Of a stretch of 64,000 nt of DNA, positions 41,515 through 51,863 are shown piece by piece. The DNA is from Synchiropus splendidus (lineage: Eukaryota; Chordata; Actinopteri; Syngnathiformes; Callionymidae). The DNA is taken from assembly GCF_027744825.2 (NCBI RefSeq), contig NC_071350.1:3162001-3226000 (forward strand), read 5' to 3'. The translations under genes and the position numbers were made by a program. The first letter of the stretch is position 1, and each line of letters opens with the position of its first letter. The notes beneath the pieces were generated by a model. It was not told the DNA's origin. It saw only the letters and a program-made list of their open reading frames with translations, and did not search any database.

Positions 41515-44500
41515 CACAGCTTCTCATATGGGTTCATGGGAAAATGAATTGCCCACAAGGCTCTTCCAGGTCTCTCACAACTCAAGTACAGTGGTGACCA
41601 AATCGCTCCAGTGTATAATCCAGGTGGGAAAATATATGAGTTTGGATACTACAAAGTCACTTTAACAAATGTCTCCAGTGGAAAATAAATTCAGTTTGAA
41701 GAGAGTCGAGTCAAGAGCTCATGCATCAAGACGTGACTCGACTCACTTCCATCGGCCCCCGGCATGAGAAGACTCTTACGGGAAGAAAAAGTGTGCATAA
41801 ATAAACAGGCGCCACCACCAGTCGGAGGGCGTGATGAACGGGCCGTACAGCAACCTACAGCAGGTACCACTGAGATCAATACTGCTGACATCGGCACCAC
41901 CGGAGATGACTGGAAATTTAAGTGTGATGTATTGTGTAAGATATGAAGAAACATACATTTACATGCGGGGGAAGACTTTGCATTGAGGAGGAAAAAATAA
42001 AGTCTTTTCCAAGCATTTTATCTATAATGAATAACAATATCAAGGCCAATTAAAAGTTTTGTGCCCGTCGCTTTCAATATTAATAACTTCGACTCTGACA
42101 ATGCTGACACAGCACAAAGTTCACTCCCTGATTGGCTCCACTCAGCCATAACATTTATTAGAACTATATCATGTGACCTGTTTCAAAAGGTGGCGGTGGT
42201 CCAAGGGAAGGTTACTTCGGACATCTTTCATTTATATTTCTTTTTTGCTTCAAAGGCAATGAAGGCAGTTTGTTTCTCCATTCGGGTCGGAAGAGAATAT
42301 TGTTCAAGCAGACTCACATGAGACCTGCTGTCTACCTTCTTGAGGTCAGGAAGCTACTGAAACTTGGTCCCAGGCTTCTGAACACAGTGTCACGCTCCCA
42401 TCTAGACAGTATTTCCTTGGCAGAAAATAGGGCTTGTCTAGTCGATCAGACATGCAAGACAACACAACTGTTCTATATTCGCTAATTATTCTACTCACAA
42501 ACCTCAGGATTTATTTACCCTTAATAAGCCAACAAATTCTCAGAGAAAGCGATTATATCTCAAGTTTCGAGCCAAATTAAAGCTGTCAGGAACAAAAACA
42601 AACCCGGACACTGTGCTATTTGTTCACTCTGGGGTTTTCAGTCTGACCCTTTAGCCTTATCTATCAGGTCTGGTTTACCAACACAGTTTCATCAGTGGCT
42701 GCAGCAAGATGCTGCTGGTCAGCGAGAATTGATGAACACTCACCAAATATTTAGCCCAGAAGAGAGAAAAGGGTAGATGGGAATTAAGGAGAGGAGGAAA
42801 GTGCAGACAAGAAGAATAGAGAAGGCAATATGAGAGGAGAATGGGGAAAGGTAAATAGAACGGAGCCAAGAAAAGGTAGTGCTATGGTGGAAGGAAGCGG
42901 AGAATAGAGTGGAGGAGAGGATAAATAGCTATTTGTATGTGGCAGCAGCCTTTTGTTGACAGTCGGTATCAAAGGATTTGCTTCCATGTCCTTTCAGCCG
43001 CTGTCAAATTGTCATCGAACCTCGGTGAGAATCAAAGAAAGCTTCCACACTGTGGCTCTGACATCCACTCGCTCTTTGTCTCGCTGTGAACAACAGACAC
43101 ATCTCATCTTCAAAGAAACAAAACTCGGATATATGGGAATCTCCAGAGCCAAATACAGTCGGCGGTGCGCCTCTTAACTGATCGTGCAGGATGGTATTGA
43201 GGGATCTGATGTCAGGGCACTGGGTTTTAAGTTAGCTATGATCAATAGGGTTGAGTGCCACGTCATAATGCCGGGTGCAAGCCAACACCACAAAGCATAA
43301 CTGAGGTGTAAGGCTTACCGACATCACCCTCTATGTGTCGCATCTCTAGCTGGTAATGGTCACTATCACATCTACCAGGGCTGAGGGTCGTAGGAAAGGC
43401 TAAGTGATGCCACTTTAGAGGCAATGACTGACCGGCAACCAGACTGTTAAACACGTCTGTGTGGCACAACTCTGAAGTTCATCAGTAAAGAGTCAGTGTG
43501 TAGGGAAGGGAATGAAAAAACAAATTACAAGACAGTGGACACTACTTTACTTGATCATAAGCAAGAAACACTTTCAGTTCTATCTTGACAAACGTTTGAA
43601 AATGTACAAGTACTGACTGTTTAGTAGTATGGATTATTTCGTTTCACATAATTTCTACTGCATTTATGATGTTTATAAGTTCGGCCAACATGAATTTTGT
43701 CAGTCAAATTTGATCAAATTTGTTGGAAAACAGCGAACATGCCACACCTCCCTCCATATTGTTCTTGTTCCCTTACCTTGTATTTAAATCTATTTCAGAA
43801 CGTAATTTTGTTTTCATTATCAATTTATTCATGTTTTTTTTTTCTAATAAGGATTTCTTCATTGATCATTTCAGATTTCCTTGTGTTGTTCGACATTTTC
43901 CAAGACATGTTCAATTTCTGGATGGTTCTGGGGAAAAAAAAAGTCATAAAAGCGATTTTCTTCCCAAGTGCCTCTGAAGAGAAGGTGCCTCCAGTGATAA
44001 TACCCAGTTGGGTCTGCAGATAGAATGTTATTAATAGGTGTGAGGCAAACGTGTGAGACTGGATTCTTGTGACTGGCTGTCACAAAGTGCAGTCAACTGT
44101 TCCACGATGTGTGATGAACAAATTCAAGAACAGCCTGTTTCGTGTTTTGGTCACCGGAGGACTGAAGCGTCTCGCTGGTGGAGTTTGAAGGAGCCAAAAT
44201 AAAGAGGAGATTCTGGCTTCTGCACAACTTTCAGTTTACAGGAATCAAGATATATTACGATGCTAAGACTTTGAATCTTGAATTTTGAAAATCACATTTG
44301 ACAGCTCTGTCACAAAGCATTAGCATTTGTTTGTCATCATTTTTGAGGGAATTCCTGAATTCCAGTATCAGAGCCAACACTAGCCAAGGGATACGCTCAC
44401 GTCTGTCTTAAGACATGTAATATGCTGTAATATGCTGGCAGCTCTCACACAAAGACAGCAGTCTTTCCCCCTTCTACTGATAAACCACTGTATGAGGACT

Positions 44501-45000
44501 GATCCAATAACAAAGATTCTAGGCATGGAATAAAGGCAACAACACACCAACAAGGTACAACTGCTTTGGGCAAAGAAAAAGGTGGTGATTTCTGTCTTCT
44601 GCATGAGACATCATATGTTATTAACATGCATCAAGGAGAATACAAACATCAAAACAAAAGAGTGATTTCTGAATGTGGCAGGACTTTGGTTTCTATTCCA
44701 AAATAACACACCAAACCCATTTCCTAGGAGTCCTGATGAAAGGCATTAAAAAAACCTGCTGGATGTTTTTATTTCTAAATAAATTATTTAATAAAAAAAA
44801 CAGGATCACATAATATATACATACAATATACAATTTTTTTCCAAGGAGGGTTTGCAAGTCTGCAGCGAAGACTGTGGTGTGTTCAAGGGGCCTTTATTTG
44901 AATTTACTAGGCTCACATCAGCCATGCTCCAGACACTCGTACGTCTCAGTGGGACTCGCAAAAGGTCTTCCATCGTGTAGTGCTTCGCCACTGGACCAGG
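41515..45000. other. Non-coding stretch, no gene recognised
   Basis: Contains a purine-rich tract at 42,759-42,929 (listed separately) and a 10-bp doublet TGTAATATGC at 44,416-44,435. The open frames of 85-108 codons near 43,700-44,080 are F/L/S-rich from T-rich DNA and have no motif. Confidence 0.45.
42759..42929. repeat. Polypurine (GA-rich) tract, about 170 bp
   Basis: The plus strand is dominated by A and G (GAGAGGAGGAAAG, GAGAAGGCAATATGAGAGGAG, GGAGGAGAGG). Such strand-asymmetric sequence can form triplex (H-DNA) in mirror-symmetric parts. The open frames on its minus strand (S/L/P-rich) are artefacts of this composition. Confidence 0.7.
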
Positions 45001-45224
45001 AGGAGTTCAAGTTAATGCTAATCAAGAGCACACTGAGCCTTTACATCACATGAGACGGCCGGTCATGTCTTTGACTGGTAATTCATGTTGACTAGCAATG
45101 ACATGGGTGAGGGGATCTGTGACCGGGTCTGTTCTAATGAACCTTCAGAGGTCTCCTTGAGGTTAAAAATAGTTCTTCTCAATACTACATTTCTCTCGTG
45201 GAAAGCCCTCTGACCTTTGTGTGT

Positions 45225-45326
45225 GGTACAGGCGGTTGGCTCTGGCCTTGTCAAAGGTCTCTTTGAGCTCATCCTGGAGGGGATTCTGAAACTCATTGTT
45301 GAACTTACCAAGAAGGATCTACAGAA
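45225..45326 (-). other. Candidate coding exon or pseudoexon (unidentified protein)
   Basis: On the minus strand, after a pyrimidine-rich CTGACCGTTCTGTAG acceptor-like sequence, 34 codons are open: ILLGKFNNEFQNPLQD, continuing ELKETFDKARANRLYHTQ. An AAAG-GTCAGAG donor-like site follows. About two thirds of third positions are G or C, well above the local background, which is what a real fish exon would show. The composition is that of a soluble helical protein. I cannot assign a family. The frame continues 16 more codons past the donor to a stop. Downstream on this strand (45,120-45,060 and 44,990-44,870) further protein-like but frame-shifted stretches and an AATAAA occur. A decayed pseudogene is therefore as likely as a live exon. 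Confidence 0.3.
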
Positions 45327-45344
45327 CGGTCAGAGACGACAGGT

Positions 45345-47260
45345 GTCCTCCGTGCATGCCATCTTGGACACATCTAGCTGACAACATACTTTTTACATAT
45401 AATGCCAATTGATAAATTTAGTAACGTAAAGGTTTATGAACAATAATATGTGAGAATTCAAAGCAGTCAACACTGCATACATGCTCATACACAGAAGTGT
45501 TTTGCAAACCATGATCAATAGTGTTCATAAGTAAATCAAGGGTCAGGATGTCAACATGAGGCTGATACATATTGGCATGACTATAAATCCTTAGGTCCGA
45601 GGTGTAATTTACACCATTGAAAAGTCGTCTAAAAGTCATCTAAAAAATCAATTGATTTTCTGCTTGCTACACACCCTTTAGCATGCACATCAGAGAGCAG
45701 TAATACTACAGTGAAACACCAGTTTAAAAAGGCATAATAATTTTCCTGAAGCATCAGTGGCCAGAAAAATGATGTCAAAACAAAACAGAATAAAGCAGGA
45801 ATTGCTTTGGATATTCCTCTAGTGAAGCAACAAATACATGCATGAACACAAAATATCATCTGCGTCGACATCATTCCTATCGTCACACTCGATGCTAACG
45901 TACATTCTGACCTTTGCGAGGTTCCTGACACAGTTTTATGTATGTGCTCAGTTCCAAACAGCTGAGGGGGATTAGATATTTCCATCTGCTCGATGGATGA
46001 GTCGGCCACTAGAAAGCGTCAGTCAGGTATTCAGGGAGAGCCGCCTCTGAGGTCATCAAATATGATACGCATTTGCTCCAGGCAACTTCACCAACTCTTT
46101 CAAGAGAAGATGGAGAGGAGACAACAAACCGAGGCAGTCTTCCCGTCTAGCACTGTCAGCCCTCCCGTTCCCCTCTCACAACTTCATACACTGTCACATA
46201 AATACACAATGGAAACGGTTACGCTCTCAAACAGACACAACAGCGGTTCGCCATGTCAGTCTCTTTCACAAGTGGAATTATTCCATTTCTCGGGGGTCCT
46301 GTTAAGCTCCTACAAAGCCTCGGTGCATACAGCAGGTAGATTGATTGTGACTTATTAACTGTGAGTGAGCCTAACCGAGTGCATTAAAACAAAAGGAAAT
46401 GTGATATCCCCAACCATCAAGTGCTTGTTAGAGCTTTAATCAAAGCCTTTTTCAGAATCTGCATACATGCTTCCACTCCTGAATTCTAAACAGGGGGCTC
46501 TAAAAACAAAGGTAAACCGTAGCAACTAACCTGAAATGAACCCTTGTAACAACACTCTCCATCTTCAAGAATAAACCACTGCTCTTTTACTGTAAACTTC
46601 AGGCAAAGCAATTACAACCTTGAACCATGTACAAGTACAAATATCGTCTCAACATCATCTCCATGGCTGTAAAGTGTGTTGTGGCATCCGTGATGTCTTT
46701 CCACACAGCTGTATTCTGGCTACAGGTGACTTGATACCACCGATACAGGCCTATTTTGCTGTACTCGTATTCGTCAGGTCATCCCTAATTCTCAGATCAG
46801 TCCAGTCAAACCAAGGTCACCTCACTGCTAGAGACATTGACCTGCCAACTGCCACCAAATTATAGAGTCACTGAGTTTGACTCTGCTTCCATGTTTCTTG
46901 CACAGTGTTTTGCTCAAAGATCACATTTCCTCTCTTACTCCAACTCATTTACCATCTGTGCACTTTCGTTTCTTTTCAAAATTCAACAAACAGTCCATAT
47001 TGTGGAAAGGCATTACTCTCAAAAGTCAGTTGACAATAATATTTCCCACAGTGTACTACCCATCTTTCTTGGTGAGTGAGCTCTGAGGAAGTATCTTTCA
47101 GCAACCAGGATAGGCTTGTTTCTTCGATAACGTCTCTCCAAATCCTTCCATCAACTGAACAAAGCAAAACACATTAACGCAAGGACTGGCCGAAATGACT
47201 CCAATTTTGAGGTGCTGATCGTCATCTAGATCATTTAGGCTGGGTTACACTGATCATATC
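45345..47260. other. Non-coding stretch, no gene recognised
   Basis: Frames of 121-126 codons at 45,629-46,009 (-) and 45,993-46,358 (+) overlap at their starts. They show no motif or splice signal that I trust. Otherwise unique sequence. Confidence 0.4.
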
Positions 47261-47261
47261 T

Positions 47262-47845
47262 AAGGCTGGGTACTGAACTTCAGTTCCTTTATGGCACCAA
47301 CCTTAATGTCTTGGTAGTAGCAAGTATCAAAAGGCGCTCTCAAGTGTCACACATTCAGTGTGTGACGTACCTTTTAACCATTTCACACGCAAGACAGAGT
47401 ATTTCTCATGAAAACACCATTCACTGAGTGAACAAGTCGAGGCTCTAGAGCCAATGAGCAAAGAAAGAAGGACACATAGTCTGGCCTATAGTGGACACAA
47501 GTCCCACATCATGACGTAAGTATGGATATCTGTAAAGGTTGCTTCAAGTTCTTTAATATCCAACGCCTTGAAATGTCTAATTTCACTTCTACATATTTTT
47601 ACTTTCAAGCTAGAGCAGTGTTATTTTACTTCACATACTGTATGTGAAGAATACTCAAACATTCGACACATATGTATAACATGTATTTAACAAACCTATA
47701 CACAACAAAAATACTGAAGGGCTTTTATTTAAATCTCCACATATTCCACAATTGGAATCGGAAAAAAGGATTATTAAGGAACTGGTTCGAAGTAGATTTA
47801 TTGGTATTGGTATCGATTGTTTTTTTCTTATCAATACCTAGCCCT
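47262..47845. mobile_element. Non-autonomous DNA transposon with AGGGCTRGGTAYTGA-like ends
   Basis: The left end reads AAGGCTGGGTACTGAACTTC. The right end, on the opposite strand, reads AGGGCTAGGTATTGATAAG. Inside, GTAGTAGCAAGTATCAAAAG and GGTATTGGTATCGATTG recall the family of fish elements headed GGGCTGGGTATCGA, with runs of A/T and CpG-decayed words (recalled; probably hAT-like). It carries no transposase. A 10-bp near-perfect palindrome lies at 47,629-47,649. No convincing target-site duplication was found, so the exact borders are uncertain by a few bases. Confidence 0.6.
47629..47649. repeat. 21-bp palindrome inside the 47-kb element
   Basis: CTTCACATAC (47,629-47,638) pairs exactly with GTATGTGAAG (47,640-47,649) around a single T. 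Such palindromes can be cruciform-prone. Confidence 0.92.
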
Positions 47846-47849
47846 ATTC

Positions 47850-49409
47850 TTATCAAGCCAGCAGCGAGAGGACAGATGGTATTTGTATTGTGACTTTGAG
47901 TCCTGCATTAAGTTAAGTGTAATTTGGCAAACAGGTTTTCAGAGCACCCAAAACTGTGTAGTCCAGAGCATCAAATATCCCAAAGGACTGTTCTAAATAA
48001 GGATCATTCCAACATGAACCAGCCTCTTATTTTCCCAGCAGCAGTATGACCACTTTGAACTACTTTTGGTGATACAATCAAACAACAAAATGATCTCACG
48101 TTTCAGGGGAGACACTGACTAAGCCGTTATAGAGTAAAGACAAAAAATAACACCAATAAATATGAGCAGGAACAAATGTAGCGTTCATTCAACTGGCGTT
48201 GTGGTCTCAAGGAGATGTTTTTTTCAGCCATGAGTAATTATCGACATCTATTATGAAAACACATCACACTCACTGTAACCAGTCATTTTCATAATGTATC
48301 TGGATATCCATACTACTTTTCATATGAAATACATTTTTGGACAGACACTAGCCTACGCTGTGTCACTTGGTATATAACGATGACAGTTCCTAGTGAAATC
48401 AAATAAACATTACTTAGTGACTTGTCGTTTGAGAACAGGCCAAAGTTCCAATTTCCAAGTTTTCATGAGCGTCCACTGGCTCCAATGTACATGGAATCTA
48501 AAACTGTCCATAAAGTTTTGGAGACTGAACGGCCCTGGCGCGGACATCTCACAAGAAGAAGCACAACCTCCTTTACAAAAGGAATCCATACTTCACTGAC
48601 ATAATACAGCATCTGACCTCGGCTAATTTGACACAAGTGTCACTTTCGACCATACGCAGCTTAACTGCCAGCTGTATTGACGACCCCTCCTCTATTTCAG
48701 CCACATGAGGAGAAGTGCAAATCACAGCCATCAAATCATCTGCTTTATGCAGGCGCACAAAGCGTGTGGTGGAAGATGACCGTTCCACGCGTTGGCCCCC
48801 GGTGGGAGGCAGAATGACAGAAAGACTGAAGTGAAAATGAACAGGTTATTTTTGGCAGAGTGCAATTCGATTTGAGGCTGCAGATTTTATACTGTACAGA
48901 TTTTCATCATGGATTCATGCTTCGGCAATTTAGTAAACTTCATGCATTTTCATTTTGCGGGGCTGCTCTCATATCAGCTGGAGCGATCTCTATCTGGAGG
49001 TAAATCATCTAAATAAACACTGAGGTTTGTTCAAGGACGCTGTGACCCAGCACTCAAGAGTTTAACTGCCTTTTCAGATGACGGATAAATGATTTCTATT
49101 TAGTTGATTTAAATAAGAGCGTAATATCTTAAATATGCTGTGCATAGATCCTGCTTTTTTTTCTTTTTATGGCATGCTCTGAGGATTATCCGGAGCAAAT
49201 GAGACAACGTATCAGGTTTGAGCTGTCAAGAGATATGAATCCACAAAACAAAAGACATGATCTGTAACAAACAAAAGACAGGGCTGTATTTTCTTCTGTC
49301 AAATACACCAAAACAGAAGTCGATTTTCATGGCACGGTAATGAGTAACTAGTAAAGAATAATTCTGGAATATCACGTGTGTCATATTTTGCCATTTAAAA
49401 CAAAGCAAA

Positions 49410-49412
<3 letters not shown>
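47850..49412. other. Non-coding stretch, no gene recognised
   Basis: Unique AT-rich DNA. No protein-like frame or recognised repeat. Confidence 0.5.

Positions 49413-49457
<45 letters not shown>
49413..49457. repeat. Compound (TA)14(TG)8 microsatellite
   Basis: About 28 bp of pure TA switches directly to about 17 bp of TG, a classic compound dinucleotide repeat. Confidence 0.95.
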
Positions 49458-50278
49458 ATTATATTAGGCAAGTCAATGGCGTACAAAATGTTTTGCTATG
49501 GGACAGCACACAGAAGCTCTCAGAAGCTCTCTTCACTGACTTGCATTGGATGTCAGTTGCTATTGATTAACCTTCATGTGACTTTCCTCCATACTAGCGA
49601 TGCCACAGTCACCATTAGTAATTGACACGTGACCACTGACAGGTGCGACATCCCATGGCTTACCTAAACCCAACCTCCAGCTTAGTTTTATGTGATGTGC
49701 TGCCCACGGTGTTAGGATATGCTCAAAGCTGCATCAATATATTACGCCATGACAGTGAGGATGTGTTGACCATGACAAGATGAAAAAAACTTTTCCATCA
49801 AAAAACCTCCTAAAAAGACTTTAGAAAGGAGGCAGCAAGAATTTAAAGTTACATGGGCCGAATCGATAAAACGCCGCCGCCCTGATACCCATTGTCGAAC
49901 ATTGTCACTGGACTGCTACCTTCAAAATGTTTCTACTACTTCAACCATAACTTTACTGTCTCAAGGAAATGACCTCTTCAGAGATTTCTAAGGTGATGGG
50001 GTTTTTAGTTTGACTAAACGTAAGTTAATCTGGAGCTCAAAACACTAGAGCAAGTTCAGAAAAAAGGAGGTTATAAAAGCTGATACATTTCTTCAGTCAA
50101 CCCAAAAAGTATCCACAAGCTCGTCTCCTCACAACAAAGCTAATCAGGCTTGCCTGCAAACAAGTGCAGCTTCAGTGGATGTCTAATTGGATTAAAGAAA
50201 AACAGAGGATGAGTTTGTGTCGCTGCTGCTGTGATGCCTTGACCTCTAATGACAAGAAGTGCGTTTTTATTTTTTTCA
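49458..50278. other. Non-coding stretch, no gene recognised
   Basis: Holds an exact 10-bp doublet CAGAAGCTCT at 49,511-49,530. No coding frame was recognised. Confidence 0.5.
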
Positions 50279-50279
50279 G

Positions 50280-50506
50280 ATCCTCAATCAAGCCGCGACT
50301 AATGACTTGTGGCACATCTGACACACTGGCGCCAGGCGCTGCTCTGGAGAGCGCCTTACAATTTAAAGAGAGGGAGGATCGGCCAAGGCCTTTCAGGAGG
50401 GGAAAGCCTCTTCAGGAGAGTCAAACTCACACAAATCACTGACCGTCCCACTCCTCCATCGCTCACTCGGGGAAACATTTAACCCACTCCCACCATGACC
50501 TTTGCA
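50280..50506 (+). other. Candidate 5'-UTR/start exon (strong acceptor, Kozak ATG, strong donor)
   Basis: A T-rich tract ending TTTTATTTTTTTCAG at 50,279 is a near-ideal 3' splice site. At the far side, CCCACCATGACCTTTGCAG is followed by GTAAGGA, a near-consensus 5' splice site. The 227-bp segment between them is visibly more G+C-rich than its neighbours. No frame is open throughout. The natural reading is therefore a 5'-untranslated exon whose last 12 bases start a protein (M-T-F-A, phase 1). An upstream ATG at about 50,301 opens a 46-codon frame that ends before the Kozak ATG. No next exon could be proven: a pyrimidine-tract acceptor at 52,493 would continue the frame for only 33 more codons. 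The gene is unidentified; a non-coding RNA exon or chance is possible. Confidence 0.22.
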
Positions 50507-51050
50507 GGTAAGGACCACCCATCACTTCAAAGGGTTGTTTGGCAACATGGTGGGCAAGACGGATGACAGGTTTTAAACAGGATGTGAGAGCTATTGAGGC
50601 AAATCAGAGGTGGGAAAGTGGGGACACGGCCTCTGAAGGTTAACTGGTCACCAACATTGAGTGAAGACCCAGGGCTTTAAAAATAAATATCACACCGAGC
50701 CTAAAAGGTGACTTTTCTTGGAATCCCTCAACATTTCCACAAGCTTGCCTAAACAGAGTTTCATTGCTTTACAGAGAGACGGGACTTGTTTGTGATGTCT
50801 TAAAAAATGCGCCTAAACTCAACTGTGATGGATAAATCTTGGGCACTTTGGCTCACTGACAAAAATTTTAACACATTTTTTTTTATTGCAAGACTCTCAG
50901 TAAATATACTAGTCGTGTATTTAACTCAGACTTTGATTAAGAGTTCAGATTTGGCTTTCTTAGCTCAGGCTAACAAACTTAGAGATTGATACGAAATGCT
51001 TCTGGTTAGCGGATGACATCATGATGACATCACGGACTAGTAATTTTGAT

Positions 51051-51074
51051 CAAATTTTCAAATTTTCAAATTTT
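51051..51074. repeat. (CAAATTTT)3 tandem repeat
   Basis: Three exact 8-bp units. Each contains the self-complementary AAATTT core, so every unit is locally palindromic. Confidence 0.93.
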
Positions 51075-51844
51075 AGATAAGTATCTTTAATCTATTAACC
51101 ACACAATCCATTTTTAATTTAGCTTTGCAAAAGACTAACCATAGTGATAGGCCACTCCACACAGAAATATTGACAAAGTACGAAACACATGGAGCGACAC
51201 CTAGATGCTTGTCTTCGTGTGTTGCTTTAAGAAAAGAGTCTTGCTAGTATGACGTGCAAGTGACAGCTCGTACTAAGTGGAGGAAGAGTTGGGATTCATT
51301 GATGATTTTGTTGTTACGTCACATTGGAAAAGTAGGGAATCAATGTGACCTTATGGCCCATATCATCATCAGCGAACGAAAGAAGTGCTACTCGTTTTAC
51401 AGGATCAGATGTTTATTAAAATCTACATTTTTTTTGGTGAACACGGGTAATAACCATGCCAATTGCAGATCATTTGCAGTGATGGCAAGGTTCCGTAGCT
51501 CCTCTTTTAACGTCTGTGTCAGCAAAGGATGAAACACCAACACAACAGTCTTTTTTTTTTTTCCTGTACTATTGCTCTCCAGAATTTGTCTTGCACCATT
51601 CCGGTAATTTCTCAAATAAAACGGTAGTCAAAAATGCCCTGAGAGAAAAGGAAACAGAAGGAGGGAGAGGGGCGGGGGGGAATAATAACCTCAGTGAGAG
51701 CTGGCGGTCTCTAGAGACAACTGGTCCTGCTGTTACCGGCCTGGGGCTGCACACCCACTGTCCAAAGGTCGGCAACCAGAAATATTAAGAAAAATACAGA
51801 CAGAGTTTAAGGTCTCTGTGGATATGAACACTGTGTTCGTTTCG

Positions 51845-51863
51845 TTTTTTTTTTTTTTTTTTT
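51845..51863. repeat. Poly-T run of 19
   Basis: Nineteen consecutive T. No retroposed sequence was recognised immediately beside it, so it is not clearly an inverted poly-A tail. Confidence 0.92.

Noticed and set aside
41585..41600. TACAGTGGTGACC resembling a Tc1 terminal repeat
   Set aside because: Too short, no inverted partner and no transposase nearby; the Tc1 relic is 12 kb away.
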